Positions 8,679-17,936 of a stretch of DNA of 64,000 nt are shown here, one piece after another. The notes beneath the pieces are model-generated. The model did not search any database. It was not told where the DNA came from and saw only the letters and a list, made by a program, of their open reading frames with translations. A program made the translations under genes and the position numbers. Origin of the DNA: Clostridium sp. C105KSO13 (GTDB lineage: Bacteria > Bacillota > Clostridia > Lachnospirales > Lachnospiraceae); the NCBI RefSeq assembly GCF_001517425.1, contig NZ_FBWL01000163.1, positions 47,357-111,356 of the forward strand. The letters are read 5' to 3'. Position 1 is the first letter of the stretch. Each line of letters opens with the position of its first letter.

Positions 8679-10043
8679 ATGGATTTAAGAGAAAAAAAGG
8701 TACTGGTGTTCGGCTCCGGTATCAGCGGGGTGTCCGCCGGCCGTCTGCTGCTTCACCAGGGAGCGGAGGTAATTCTATATGACGGGAATACTTCGCTGGA
8801 TACACAGAAGATAAAGGATGAAATCCTGGAGGGAAGAAAAGGAAGTTTACAGGTGATATTGGGTAATCTGCCGGCAGAAATAGTGGACAGCCTGGATCTG
8901 ACAATCATGAGCCCCGGTGTACCATTGGATATTCCTGCTGTAAACCTGATAAGGGATAAAGGCGTACCCATCTGGGGGGAGACGGAACTTGCCTATGTTC
9001 AGGGAAAAGGTGACATACTTGCAATTACCGGTACCAATGGAAAGACAACAACTACGACACTGCTGGGCGAGATTATGAAGAACTATAAAGACAGTGTCTT
9101 TGTGGTGGGGAATATTGGAAACCCGTACACCGATGTTGTTCCCAAGACAAAAGAAAATTCAGTGATTGTTGCGGAAATGAGCAGTTTCCAGTTGGAAAGC
9201 ATACATACCTTCCGGCCCAGGGTGAGCGCTATTTTGAATATCACTCCGGACCATTTGAACCGGCATCATACTATGGAAGCCTATATAGCGGCAAAACAGA
9301 ATATAGCCAGAAATCAGACCGCCGAAGATGTCTGTGTTTTGAACTACGAGGACGAGGTGACAAGAAAATTTGGAGAAAAAGTCGGTGCCCAGGTTCTATA
9401 TTTTAGCAGCCGGCGTAAAATAGAAAAGGGAATTTATCTGGATGACGGCAATATTATCTGCAATATTACAGGTGTGCCGGAAGTAGTCTGCCATGTAGAC
9501 GAACTGAAAATCCTTGGAACACATAACCATGAGAATGTAATGGCGGCAGCTGTGATGGCGGCAGCTTATCAGGTTCCCATGGAAATTATAACAAAGACAT
9601 TGAAAGAATTTCAGGGCGTAAAGCACCGGATTGAGTTTGTAGCCGAGAAAAACGGAGTGGCATATTATAATGACTCCAAGGGTACCAACCCGGATGCGGC
9701 TATCAGGGGAATTCAGGCAATGAACCGTCCCACTCTGCTCATCGGAGGCGGATATGACAAGGAGTCTTCTTACGAAGAATGGATTCGGGCATTTGACGGT
9801 AAAGTAAAAAAACTGGTGCTTTTGGGCGCCACAAGGGAAAAGATTGACGAAACAGCCAGAAAGCTGGGCTTTACAGATACTGTTCTTGTAGATACATTTG
9901 AAGAGGCGGTAGAAACCTGTGTGAAATATGCAGTGCCGGGTGACGCTGTACTCTTGTCCCCTGCCTGTGCAAGCTGGGGAATGTTCCGGAACTATGAAGA
10001 ACGCGGAGATAAATTCAAAGATTTGGTGTTACAGTTAAGCTAG
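8679..10043 (+). CDS. murD: UDP-N-acetylmuramoylalanine--D-glutamate ligase MurD
   Basis: 454 residues. Cytoplasmic Mur ligase adding D-Glu to UDP-MurNAc-L-Ala. Rossmann-type start VLVFGSGISGVSAGRLL, central ATP-binding T117-G-T-N-G-K122-T-T, N-I-T-PDHLNRHH, and the C-terminal domain with YYNDSKGTNPDA and SPACASWGMFRNYEERG. Starts 4 bases after the mraY stop, so translation is probably coupled. Confidence 0.97.
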   Translation: MDLREKKVLVFGSGISGVSAGRLLLHQGAEVILYDGNTSLDTQKIKDEILEGRKGSLQVILGNLPAEIVDSLDLTIMSPGVPLDIPAVNLIRDKGVPIWGETELAYVQGKGDILAITGTNGKTTTTTLLGEIMKNYKDSVFVVGNIGNPYTDVVPKTKENSVIVAEMSSFQLESIHTFRPRVSAILNITPDHLNRHHTMEAYIAAKQNIARNQTAEDVCVLNYEDEVTRKFGEKVGAQVLYFSSRRKIEKGIYLDDGNIICNITGVPEVVCHVDELKILGTHNHENVMAAAVMAAAYQVPMEIITKTLKEFQGVKHRIEFVAEKNGVAYYNDSKGTNPDAAIRGIQAMNRPTLLIGGGYDKESSYEEWIRAFDGKVKKLVLLGATREKIDETARKLGFTDTVLVDTFEEAVETCVKYAVPGDAVLLSPACASWGMFRNYEERGDKFKDLVLQLS

Positions 10044-10111
10044 GACGGTACCCTTGGGGTGGAATCGAGCTGCCTGGCTGTAAAACGTTAAGTATAAGGA
10101 GTGAATTTATA

Positions 10112-11197
10112 TTGGAGCGTCCGGCTAAAAAGAGGCGGTATGATTACACACTGCTGATCGTTGTGTTACTTCTGGTAAGTATAGGGCTGGTTCTCTTGTA
10201 CAGTACCAGCTCCTATAATGGACGGGTAAAATTCCATGATTCTTATTACTATCTGAAAAAGCAGGGATTCGCAACAGCACTGGGGATTACCGGAATGCTG
10301 CTTGTTGCAAAAATTGATTATCACAAATGGGTGCCGCTGGCAAACTTAGGTTACCTGACCGCTATCTTGTTGTCGGTCGCAGTCATATTTGTAGGAGACG
10401 AGTACAATGGGTCCAAAAGATGGTTGTCTTTGGGGCCTGTTTCTTTTCAGCCCTCAGAGTTTTCCAAGGTGGCAGTCATACTTTTTCTCGCATGTCTGAT
10501 CACGAAAAACGTAAAGCAAATGAGCAAAATAAGAACGCTTGTAAAAATGCTTGTTCCTGTACTGCCTATCGTTGGTCTGGTCGGAGCCAGCAACTTGAGT
10601 ACCGCTATTATTATTATGGGTATTGCGGTAGTCCTGATCTTTGTGGCAAGTCCTAAGTATGCCCAGTTTATCTGGATGGGGGCTGCAGGAGTAGGATTCA
10701 TGGGGATTTTTCTGGCGCTGGAAAGCTATCGCATGGAAAGGCTGGCCATCTGGCGCAACCCGGAAATGTACGAAAAGGGGTATCAGACACTGCAGGGACT
10801 TTATGCCATCGGCTCCGGCGGCCTCTTTGGAAGAGGGCTGGGGGAAAGCATGCAGAAGCTGGGATTTTTGCCGGAGGCACAAAATGATATGATATTTTCT
10901 ATCATTTGTGAAGAACTGGGCCTGGTGGGAGCAAGTCTTCTTATTCTGTTGTTTTTGATTTTGATCTGGCGTTTTTTTGTTATTGCGACTCATGCAAAAG
11001 ATCTGCTGGGAGCCCTCATAGCGACCGGAGCACTGGCTCACATGATGATTCAGGTGATCCTAAATATTGCAGTTGTGACAAATTCGATTCCTAATACAGG
11101 AATCACACTGCCCTTCATAAGCTACGGAGGAACTTCGGTTATGTTTCTTCTTCTGGAAATGGGGCTTGTACTAAGTGTGTCAAATCTGATAGAATAA
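10112..11197 (+). CDS. ftsW: SEDS peptidoglycan polymerase FtsW/SpoVE
   Basis: 361 residues with about ten membrane segments. SEDS proteins polymerise lipid II and pair with class B PBPs. Seen: YDYTLLIVVLLLVSIGLVLLYS at the start, GSKRWLSLGPVSFQPSEFSKVA, LPEAQNDMIFSIICEELG, and IPNTGITLPFISYGGTS at the end. The start is TTG at 10112 behind AAGGAG (10096-10101). The slot between murD and divIB matches spoVE in Bacillus; whether it serves vegetative division, sporulation or both cannot be told. Confidence 0.93.
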   Translation: MERPAKKRRYDYTLLIVVLLLVSIGLVLLYSTSSYNGRVKFHDSYYYLKKQGFATALGITGMLLVAKIDYHKWVPLANLGYLTAILLSVAVIFVGDEYNGSKRWLSLGPVSFQPSEFSKVAVILFLACLITKNVKQMSKIRTLVKMLVPVLPIVGLVGASNLSTAIIIMGIAVVLIFVASPKYAQFIWMGAAGVGFMGIFLALESYRMERLAIWRNPEMYEKGYQTLQGLYAIGSGGLFGRGLGESMQKLGFLPEAQNDMIFSIICEELGLVGASLLILLFLILIWRFFVIATHAKDLLGALIATGALAHMMIQVILNIAVVTNSIPNTGITLPFISYGGTSVMFLLLEMGLVLSVSNLIE

Positions 11198-11220
11198 CAG
11201 TGTCAATTGGAGGACTTTAG

Positions 11221-11982
11221 ATGAAACAGAGAGAAAAAAAACACAAAAAGAAAAAACGCCAGGGAGTAATTCTTGGGCTTTTGATTTTTATACTCGGAAT
11301 TCTGATTGTCCTATTTTCTTTCATGCTCCTTTTCCATACACAGAGGATAGAAGTAAAAGGTAATAAATATAGTAAGGAAGAGGATGTCATAGAATGGCTG
11401 AAGAAAGACAAATATACAGCAAATACTGTGTATATCTGGGGGAGATATAATTTTACACATCCCAATCAGCTGCCGGCGGTGGAATCCTCCAGGATTACAC
11501 TGAAGAGACCCTGGACGGTACAGGTCACTGTGAAAGAAAAGGAAGTATCCGGTTACATAGAATACAAGGACGGATATCTGTGCTTTGACAAAAAGGGAAC
11601 GGCGATGCTCACGACAACCGATAAGCCGGACGGGGCCGCCAATCTGGAGGGCCTGGATGTGAACACATCAAAGGTTAAGATTGGAGAAGTGCTCCCTGTC
11701 TCAGACAAGGATATATTTGAGAGAATTATGGAATTGTCAAAGCTTTTTAAGAAATATAAGTTGACCCCGGATAGAATCGTCTGCTCAAAAGGCAATCCGG
11801 TATTTTATTTTGGAAACGTGAAAGTTCTCGTGGGGAAGACCAATTATGAAGACCGGGTTGCCCAGCTTCCTCCTATATTAGAAAAACTGGCCGGGCAGTA
11901 TCCGGATACGACCGGGACGCTGCACCTTGAAAACTATGATGCTTCAGACAAAGTGATACGATTTGTACCTGATAAAAAGTGA
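11221..11982 (+). CDS. ftsQ: Cell division protein FtsQ/DivIB
   Basis: 253 residues: strongly basic N-terminus, membrane segment at about 16-38, then a POTRA-like domain starting IEVKGNKYSKEEDVIEWL and a beta domain. This matches DivIB/FtsQ, the septal scaffold that binds FtsL/DivIC. GGAGG (11209-11213) sits 7 bases upstream of the ATG. Placed between ftsW and ftsZ as usual; murG and ftsA, often found here, are missing. Confidence 0.88.
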   Translation: MKQREKKHKKKKRQGVILGLLIFILGILIVLFSFMLLFHTQRIEVKGNKYSKEEDVIEWLKKDKYTANTVYIWGRYNFTHPNQLPAVESSRITLKRPWTVQVTVKEKEVSGYIEYKDGYLCFDKKGTAMLTTTDKPDGAANLEGLDVNTSKVKIGEVLPVSDKDIFERIMELSKLFKKYKLTPDRIVCSKGNPVFYFGNVKVLVGKTNYEDRVAQLPPILEKLAGQYPDTTGTLHLENYDASDKVIRFVPDKK

Positions 11983-12001
11983 GGAAATAAGCAAAAATCT
12001 A

Positions 12002-12030
12002 TTGATTATTTGCATGAAAGACTATATTAT
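12002..12030 (+). promoter_or_regulatory. Possible sigma-A promoter for ftsZ
   Basis: TTGATT (12002-12007), 17-bp spacer, TATTAT (12025-12030) in the 127-base gap before ftsZ. An overlapping TATATT at 12023 is an alternative -10. A private ftsZ promoter would be in line with the need for high FtsZ levels. Confidence 0.45.
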
Positions 12031-12109
12031 ATACTTATTGAATTATATCATTCAATCAAAAAGGGAAGTATAAATTTAGGTTAATAAGACAATAAAGGAG
12101 GAAATACTC

Positions 12110-13327
12110 TTGTTAGAAATTAAAACAAACGAATCAGAAGCGGCTGCAAAAATCATTGTTATCGGAGTCGGCGGCGGCGGTAATAACGCAGTAAACCGTA
12201 TGATTGATGAGCAGATTGCAGGCGTGGAATTTATTGCGATTAATACAGACAAGCAGGCACTTCAGTTATGTAAGGCACCGACCCTGATGCAGATAGGTGA
12301 GAAACTTACGAAAGGGCTTGGAGCCGGTGCACAGCCGGATGTGGGGGAGAAAGCTGCGGAGGAAAGTGCAGAAGAGATATCTTCCGCTGTGAAAGGTTCA
12401 GACATGGTATTTGTAACCTGCGGCATGGGAGGCGGAACAGGAACAGGAGCCACCCCAGTCGTGGCACGTATAGCAAAAGAGCAGGGTGCATTGACAGTAG
12501 GGGTTGTCACAAAACCTTTCCGTTTTGAGTCAAGGACCCGTATGGCCAATGCCCAGGCAGGTATAGATAAACTGAAAGAAAACGTAGATACACTGATCGT
12601 CATTCCGAATGACAAGCTGTTGGAGGTAGTTGACAGAAGGACAACCATGCCGGAGGCTTTGAAGAAGGCGGATGAGGTTCTTCAGCAAGGTATTCAGGGT
12701 ATTACCGACCTGATTAATGTGCCGTCTCTGATCAATCTGGACTTCGCAGATATCCAGACTGTTATGAAGGACAAGGGTATTGCACATATAGGTATCGGTT
12801 CAGGCCGCGGTGATGATAAGGCTTTAGAAGCAGTAAAGCAGGCTGTTGCCAGTCCGCTGCTTGAGACAACTATTCAGGGAGCTTCCCATGTTATCATCAA
12901 TATTTCCGGTGATATCACTTTAATGGATGCATCCGATGCAGCCGAATATGTTCAGGATCTCGCCGGTGAGAATGCGAATATCATTTTCGGTGCCATGTAC
13001 GATGATTCCAGATCCGATGAGGCTACCATCACCGTTATTGCCACCGGTTTACATAACGTTGGCGGAAGTTCATCCAAGCTTAAAGCAAGGCTCGAAGGCC
13101 AGCAGAAGGCAGGTTCCATCCTTCCCTCCGGAGAGAGAATCAGCAGAGTTCCCACAGATGGAGAGCGCAGGATTCCGTCTGCAATAAGACAGCAGGGAAC
13201 AGGCGCATCGTCTGCAAGCCGGACAAACACAGGGAACAGTCCAATGCCAACCCTGGAACAGCCAAGAACACATTCCGGAAAGGTCAAAGAACAACAAATA
13301 AAGATTCCGGATTTCTTTAAAAAATAA
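12110..13327 (+). CDS. ftsZ: Cell division GTPase FtsZ
   Basis: 405 residues. Tubulin-like GTPase forming the Z ring. N-terminal [15 protein letters not shown], tubulin signature GGGTGTG at residues 107-113, [11 protein letters not shown], and the T7-loop region [11 protein letters not shown] are intact. A variable linker rich in S, T, G and R follows residue 320, and the protein ends with a conserved C-terminal peptide KIPDFFKK for FtsA/SepF-type partners. Start is TTG at 12110, 8 bases after AAGGAGG. Last gene of the dcw cluster. Confidence 0.98.
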   Translation: MLEIKTNESEAAAKIIVIGVGGGGNNAVNRMIDEQIAGVEFIAINTDKQALQLCKAPTLMQIGEKLTKGLGAGAQPDVGEKAAEESAEEISSAVKGSDMVFVTCGMGGGTGTGATPVVARIAKEQGALTVGVVTKPFRFESRTRMANAQAGIDKLKENVDTLIVIPNDKLLEVVDRRTTMPEALKKADEVLQQGIQGITDLINVPSLINLDFADIQTVMKDKGIAHIGIGSGRGDDKALEAVKQAVASPLLETTIQGASHVIINISGDITLMDASDAAEYVQDLAGENANIIFGAMYDDSRSDEATITVIATGLHNVGGSSSKLKARLEGQQKAGSILPSGERISRVPTDGERRIPSAIRQQGTGASSASRTNTGNSPMPTLEQPRTHSGKVKEQQIKIPDFFKK

Positions 13328-13329
13328 AG

Positions 13330-13540
13330 GGGGTCAGTCCCTTTTGAACTCCGTTTTCAGAATTGTTTTACAATTCAAAGGAGCTGTCGCTGCATGCTGA
13401 TATGCTCCCTTCTAGGTAGACAAGTGAAAGAACAAAAACTTGTCATTTAGGAGGGAGCATATTTTATGTCTAAAAAGAAGAAAATTATTTGAATAATTGT
13501 AAAACAATTCTGAAAACGGGACGCAAAAGGGACTGACCCC
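13330..13540. repeat. Nested palindromic element (MITE-like / IS remnant) after ftsZ
   Basis: Outer inverted repeats: 13330-13346 with 13524-13540 (17 bp, perfect), continued inwards by 13351-13375 with 13495-13519 (25 bp, perfect) after a 4-base mismatch. A second, inner inverted repeat pairs 13400-13425 with 13438-13462. The right half has AGGAGGG (13450-13456) and an ATG starting a peptide of eight residues (MSKKKKII), which looks like the start of a deleted transposase. The whole could also fold as a transcription terminator for ftsZ. The outer arms contain the smaller palindrome AATTGT-TT-TACAATT. Confidence 0.7.
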
Positions 13541-13564
13541 TTTTGCCTCCTTTTTGTCCCCTTT

Positions 13565-13632
13565 TTTGTCGAAATAATCCTCTTTCCTTCTGTCATCTTC
13601 TGACAAATTTTCAAAACATATCCCTTTATAAT
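13565..13632 (+). promoter_or_regulatory. spoIIG-type promoter with Spo0A boxes
   Basis: A perfect Spo0A box TTTGTCGAA lies at 13565-13573. A second, reversed box (TTTGTCAGA on the minus strand, 13599-13607) overlaps the -35 candidate CTGACA (13600-13605). TATAAT is at 13627-13632, giving a 21-bp spacer. In Bacillus the spoIIG promoter is a sigma-A promoter with a 22-bp spacer activated by Spo0A bound next to the -35; this arrangement matches. Start of transcription would be near 13639. Confidence 0.72.
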
Positions 13633-13683
13633 TAATCTTGCTTGCTTGAGTGTCATTAGTACCAACGAGAAAGAGGGTGGAAT

Positions 13684-14472
13684 GTGTATTATGAATTATA
13701 CATAGACGTGTTGTTTCTTGTGAATTTTATGATGGACTCCCTTCTGCTGTTGACGGTGAACCAGATGCTGAAATGTTCTGCCACACATGGACGCATTTTT
13801 ATGGGAGGAGCGCTCGGGGCAGGACTGACGTGTGGAGTGATAGCAATTCCCATGCCGGCCATTATAAAATTTGTCACATTCCACACGGTGATCAATACAA
13901 TAATGATAAAAACGGGATTAAAAATCAAAGGTAAAAAACAATTTTTGAAAGCATTTGGTTTACTGTATATTGCATCTTTTCTGTTTGGGGGGATTTTACA
14001 GGCACTTCGCCCCTATGTGCGGATCGGAAGCCTGTTTTTTGCAGCTGCGGTGGCTTCCTATTATCTGATAAAAGGAATTTGGAAGTTTATCATCGGGCAG
14101 AAAGAACTGCAGAAAAAAATATGCGAGATTACATTGTATACCAGTGCGGGCGAGCAAAAAATTAAGGCGTTAATTGACACAGGAAACGGTTTGAAAGATA
14201 GTGTGTCAAAGGAGCCGGTAAGTGTAATAGACAAGGCTCTGGCAAAATCCATACTGACAGATGAGGATGTTAAAAACGGATTCCGCTATATACCATACAG
14301 GACTGTTGGAAAAGAAAGTATTATGCCTGTTTTTCGTATCAGGAAAATGTGCGTTCACCTGGAGGAAGAGCGGTGGATAAAAAGTCCGGTCATAGGAGTT
14401 TGCGAAGAGCGTGTTTCAGAACAAGAAGAGTATCAGATGATTTTAAATCCAGACATGTTAGGAGGCATATAA
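13684..14472 (+). CDS. spoIIGA: Sigma-E processing aspartic protease SpoIIGA
   Basis: 262 residues. Five hydrophobic segments in the first 145 residues form the membrane domain; the cytoplasmic half carries the catalytic L-I-D165-T-G-N motif of this unusual dimeric aspartic protease. SpoIIGA cleaves the pro-peptide from pro-SigE after a signal from the forespore. Start is GTG at 13684 with GAGGGTGG just upstream. The gene is 1 base from sigE and under a Spo0A-type promoter, so the two would be made together at the onset of sporulation. Confidence 0.94.
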   Translation: MYYELYIDVLFLVNFMMDSLLLLTVNQMLKCSATHGRIFMGGALGAGLTCGVIAIPMPAIIKFVTFHTVINTIMIKTGLKIKGKKQFLKAFGLLYIASFLFGGILQALRPYVRIGSLFFAAAVASYYLIKGIWKFIIGQKELQKKICEITLYTSAGEQKIKALIDTGNGLKDSVSKEPVSVIDKALAKSILTDEDVKNGFRYIPYRTVGKESIMPVFRIRKMCVHLEEERWIKSPVIGVCEERVSEQEEYQMILNPDMLGGI

Positions 14473-14473
14473 A

Positions 14474-15214
14474 ATGGTTGTAAAAGTAGCAATACCCCAG
14501 CAGTTTAAACTTAAAGTAATACCGGACTTCAAAAGTATTTTCTTCCCGAACCGTAAAGAGATACATTATATCGGAGGGTCGGAGGTGCTGCCTGCTCCGC
14601 TGGAGACAGAGCGGGAAACGGAAGTGATAGGACATCTTGGTTCCGAGTATGACGAGGAGGCAAAGAAGCTTCTGATAGAGCACAATCTGCGGCTGGTCGT
14701 TTACATAGCAAAAAAATTTGATAATACGGGAGTGGGTGTGGAAGATCTGATTTCCATCGGCACCATTGGACTGATCAAGGCCATCAACACCTTCAATCCT
14801 ACAAAAAATATAAAGCTTGCTACCTATGCATCCCGCTGTATTGAAAATGAGATTTTAATGTATCTTCGCCGGAACAGCAAAACTAAGATGGAAGTATCCA
14901 TAGATGAGCCGTTGAACGTGGACTGGGACGGAAATGAGCTTCTCCTGTCCGATATATTAGGTACGGAGGAGGATACCATATATAAGGATCTGGAAAACGA
15001 AGCAGAGCGGAAGATGCTGATCAGAGCCATAAACAAATTGTCCAGCAGGGAAAAATTAATTGTAAAAATGCGATTCGGGCTGGATAATCCCGAGGGAGAG
15101 GAAAAGACACAAAAAGAAGTTGCAGATTTGCTTGGAATATCACAATCCTATATATCCAGGCTGGAAAAGAAGATTATGCAGAGATTAAAAAGGGAAATGG
15201 TAAGGTATGAATAG
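14474..15214 (+). CDS. sigE: RNA polymerase sporulation sigma factor SigE (pro-SigE)
   Basis: 246 residues. Early mother-cell sigma factor. An N-terminal pro-sequence of about 30 residues ends near [13 protein letters not shown], the site where SpoIIGA cuts. Region 2 ([31 protein letters not shown]) and the region 4 helix-turn-helix ([23 protein letters not shown]) are clear. GGAGG at 14461-14465 lies inside the end of spoIIGA, indicating coupled expression. Confidence 0.97.
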   Translation: MVVKVAIPQQFKLKVIPDFKSIFFPNRKEIHYIGGSEVLPAPLETERETEVIGHLGSEYDEEAKKLLIEHNLRLVVYIAKKFDNTGVGVEDLISIGTIGLIKAINTFNPTKNIKLATYASRCIENEILMYLRRNSKTKMEVSIDEPLNVDWDGNELLLSDILGTEEDTIYKDLENEAERKMLIRAINKLSSREKLIVKMRFGLDNPEGEEKTQKEVADLLGISQSYISRLEKKIMQRLKREMVRYE

Positions 15215-15282
15215 CCCAATCTACAAAGTCCCTGTATAAATTCTATAGGAAAAATGTTAAAATAAAACAAAAAGGGTTGGTG

Positions 15283-16899
15283 ATGCTGATGAAACTGACA
15301 TTTATAGGAGCAGCCCATGAAGTCACCGGAAGCTGTCACATGCTGCACGCGGCAGGAAAGAATATTCTGGTGGATTATGGTATGGAACAGGGACCGAATC
15401 TGTATGAGAACCCGGGACTCCCCATTCCCGAGAATGAAGTAGACTTTGTGCTTTTAACTCATGCTCACATTGACCACTCAGGCTTACTCCCGTTACTTGT
15501 GAAGAATGGTTTTAAAGGACAGATCCTTACTACATATGCCACGGCAGATTTATGCAATATCATGCTTCGTGACAGTGCGCATATTCAGGAATTTGAGGCA
15601 GAATGGCGCAATCGGAAGGGGAAGAGAGCCGGACAACAGGCTTTTGAGCCCCTCTATGTAGTACAGGATGCCCTGGATGCCATTGAAAAGCTGGTCCCCT
15701 GCCAGTATAACGAGCGCATCCGGATATGCGACGGAATTGAGATCCGTTTTACCGATGTGGGACATCTGCTGGGTTCCGCAAGTATTGAAGTGTGGATCAG
15801 GGAAGGAGAAATGGAGAAGAAAATCGTATTTTCCGGGGATGTGGGGAACCTCAACCAGCCGATTATCAAGGATCCACACTATACGGAGTCAGCTGATTAC
15901 GTGGTAGTGGAATCCACCTACGGGAACCGGGTTCACTTAACAAAGCCTGTGGACTATGTTGGGGAACTTACAAAAGTGTTAAGAGAAACCTTTGACAAGA
16001 AAGGAAATGTAGTTATTCCTTCCTTCGCAGTCGGCCGTACACAGGAGTTGCTGTACTTTATCCGTGAGATTAAGGAGAAGAACCTGCTGAAAGAATATCC
16101 TGATTTTGAAGTGTATCTGGACAGTCCTCTGGCAATTGAAGCGACAAAAGTTTTCACACGAAATATGAGGGAATGCTTTGATGAAGAGGCTATTGCTCTG
16201 ATAAATGCGCGAATCAATCCTCTCGTATTTCCTGGGCTGTATACTTCTGTCACTAGCGAAGATTCCAAGATGATCAACAAGATTGAGAAACCGAAGGTAA
16301 TCGTGTCTGCCTCAGGCATGTGTGACGCCGGACGTATCCGCCATCACTTAAAGCACAATCTGTGGCGAGCAGAAAGTACTGTTTTGTTTGTAGGCTACCA
16401 GGCCGAAGGAACTCTGGGCAGAAGAATTCTGGATGGTGAAAAGCACGTCAAGATCTTCGGTGAGCCTATTGAGGTTCATGCCAGAATTGAGAACCTGCAC
16501 GGTGTCAGCGGACATGCAGATATGAACGGACTGCTGGCCTGGCTGGAAGGGTTTAAGACTCCCATTGAACAGGTATTTGTGGTTCACGGGGAAGACACTG
16601 TGGCAGAAGAGTTCGCCGCCACAGTCCAGCAGAGGCTGGGGTATCCGGCGTGGGCGCCGTTCCCCGGCGGACAAGTTGACCTTGCGGTAAATGAAGTTTT
16701 AAGTGAGGGTATTCGCATACCTGTGAAAACGAAGAAAGCAGCTGCCCAAAAATCGGATGCAGCTTTTGCCAGATTGATTACAGCAGGAAAGCATCTCATG
16801 GAAGTTGTTTATAAATGCGGGCAGATCAGCAATAAGGACAAAGCAAAGTTTGAAAAACAACTGCATAATCTGGCAGATAAATGGGATATCTTTAAGTAA
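15283..16899 (+). CDS. Beta-CASP metallo-beta-lactamase-fold hydrolase (RNase family)
   Basis: About 538 residues. Metallo-beta-lactamase domain with the zinc motif H60-A-H62-I-D64-H65, GHLLGSA and FSGDVGN, then a beta-CASP insert with SFAVGRTQELL and SASGMCDAGRI, and the RMMBL-type GVSGHADMNGL. These are hallmarks of the YSH1/CPSF-like exonucleases acting on RNA (COG1236 group). A 90-residue C-terminal extension is not recognised. ATG 15283 is preferred (AAAGGG 6 bases upstream); TTG 15277 and ATG 15289 are alternatives in frame. It interrupts the sigE-sigG pair found in Bacillus. Confidence 0.88.
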   Translation: MLMKLTFIGAAHEVTGSCHMLHAAGKNILVDYGMEQGPNLYENPGLPIPENEVDFVLLTHAHIDHSGLLPLLVKNGFKGQILTTYATADLCNIMLRDSAHIQEFEAEWRNRKGKRAGQQAFEPLYVVQDALDAIEKLVPCQYNERIRICDGIEIRFTDVGHLLGSASIEVWIREGEMEKKIVFSGDVGNLNQPIIKDPHYTESADYVVVESTYGNRVHLTKPVDYVGELTKVLRETFDKKGNVVIPSFAVGRTQELLYFIREIKEKNLLKEYPDFEVYLDSPLAIEATKVFTRNMRECFDEEAIALINARINPLVFPGLYTSVTSEDSKMINKIEKPKVIVSASGMCDAGRIRHHLKHNLWRAESTVLFVGYQAEGTLGRRILDGEKHVKIFGEPIEVHARIENLHGVSGHADMNGLLAWLEGFKTPIEQVFVVHGEDTVAEEFAATVQQRLGYPAWAPFPGGQVDLAVNEVLSEGIRIPVKTKKAAAQKSDAAFARLITAGKHLMEVVYKCGQISNKDKAKFEKQLHNLADKWDIFK

Positions 16900-17029
16900 C
16901 AAATTAGTCATAAATATGTTTGTCAAGGACTAAAACTTTTTAAATTTTGCACCAATAGAGAATAACAGAAGCTCAGATTGAGAATCATTTTATTAGATTA
17001 AAAATTTTCATCTAGGAGGGATTCTTATT

Positions 17030-17809
17030 ATGGCTCTGAACAAGGTTGAACTATGTGGTGTGAATACAGCAAAGCTTCCTCTCTTGAAAGAAGAAGAGAA
17101 GGAGGCTTTGTTTGCGCGTATTAAACAGGGGGATGAAGAGGCGAGGGAGAAATATATTAAAGGAAACCTGAGACTGGTATTAAGTGTGATTAAGCGTTTT
17201 TCTAACAGCAATGAAAATGCAGACGATTTATTTCAAATCGGATGCGTGGGGCTGATGAAGGCAGTGGACAACTTCGACCCCGACAGACTTGTAAAATTCT
17301 CAACGTACGCAGTACCTATGATTATCGGCGAGGTCCGCAGATATCTGCGGGACAATAATTCAATCCGGGTCAGCCGTTCTCTGCGTGATACTGCATATAA
17401 AGCAATTTATGCAAAGGAAGGATTTATGAAAAGATATTTAAAAGAGCCTACAGTACAGGAAATCTCGGAGGAAATCGGAATCTCTAAAGAAGATATTGTG
17501 TTTGCCCTGGATGCCATTCAAATGCCCATGAGCCTGCATGAACCGGTTTACAACGAGGGGGGAGACACACTCTATATTATGGATCAGGTCAGTGACAAGA
17601 AAAACAAAGAAGAGAACTGGGTGGAGGAATTATCACTGGAGGCTGCCATGGAACGATTAAACGAGAGAGAACGATATATAATTACACTGCGTTTTTTCGA
17701 AGGCAAAACACAGATGGAAGTAGCAGATGAAATCGGAATCTCCCAGGCCCAGGTGAGCAGACTGGAAAAAAATGCGCTAAAAATAATGCGGCAGTATCTG
17801 GTGGGTTAG
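17030..17809 (+). CDS. sigG: RNA polymerase sporulation sigma factor SigG
   Basis: 259 residues. Late forespore sigma factor. The N-terminal NKVELCGVNTAKLPLL is the SigG signature (site bound by the anti-sigma factor SpoIIAB/Fin), followed by region 2 (NLRLVLSVIKRFSN-NADDLFQIGCVGL), region 3 and the region 4 helix-turn-helix (TQMEVADEIGISQAQVSRLEKN). AGGAGGG lies 9 bases before the ATG. In Bacillus transcription depends on SigF and SigG; I could not identify a convincing promoter of that type in the 130 bases upstream. Confidence 0.97.
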   Translation: MALNKVELCGVNTAKLPLLKEEEKEALFARIKQGDEEAREKYIKGNLRLVLSVIKRFSNSNENADDLFQIGCVGLMKAVDNFDPDRLVKFSTYAVPMIIGEVRRYLRDNNSIRVSRSLRDTAYKAIYAKEGFMKRYLKEPTVQEISEEIGISKEDIVFALDAIQMPMSLHEPVYNEGGDTLYIMDQVSDKKNKEENWVEELSLEAAMERLNERERYIITLRFFEGKTQMEVADEIGISQAQVSRLEKNALKIMRQYLVG

Positions 17810-17876
17810 TACTGCCTTAAATATCTTGTAACTATTCAGAGCTAAACAGATATATGGAAAAAGTTTTTTTTAGTGG

Positions 17877-17905
17877 TTGAAATTTCCATGACTTCATACT
17901 ATGAT
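17877..17905 (+). promoter_or_regulatory. Sigma-A promoter of the HAD phosphatase gene
   Basis: TTGAAA (17877-17882), 17-bp spacer, TATGAT (17900-17905). A CATACTA sequence overlapping the -10 (17895-17901) resembles a forespore -10 box but has no matching -35 at the right distance. Confidence 0.65.
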
Positions 17906-17936
17906 AATTAGAGTTCAGGAAGGATGGAGAAGAACC

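Noticed and set aside
17895..17901. CATACTA as a forespore sigma -10 box for the HAD gene
   Set aside because: No matching -35 at 15-18 bp, whereas an overlapping sigma-A promoter has good spacing.
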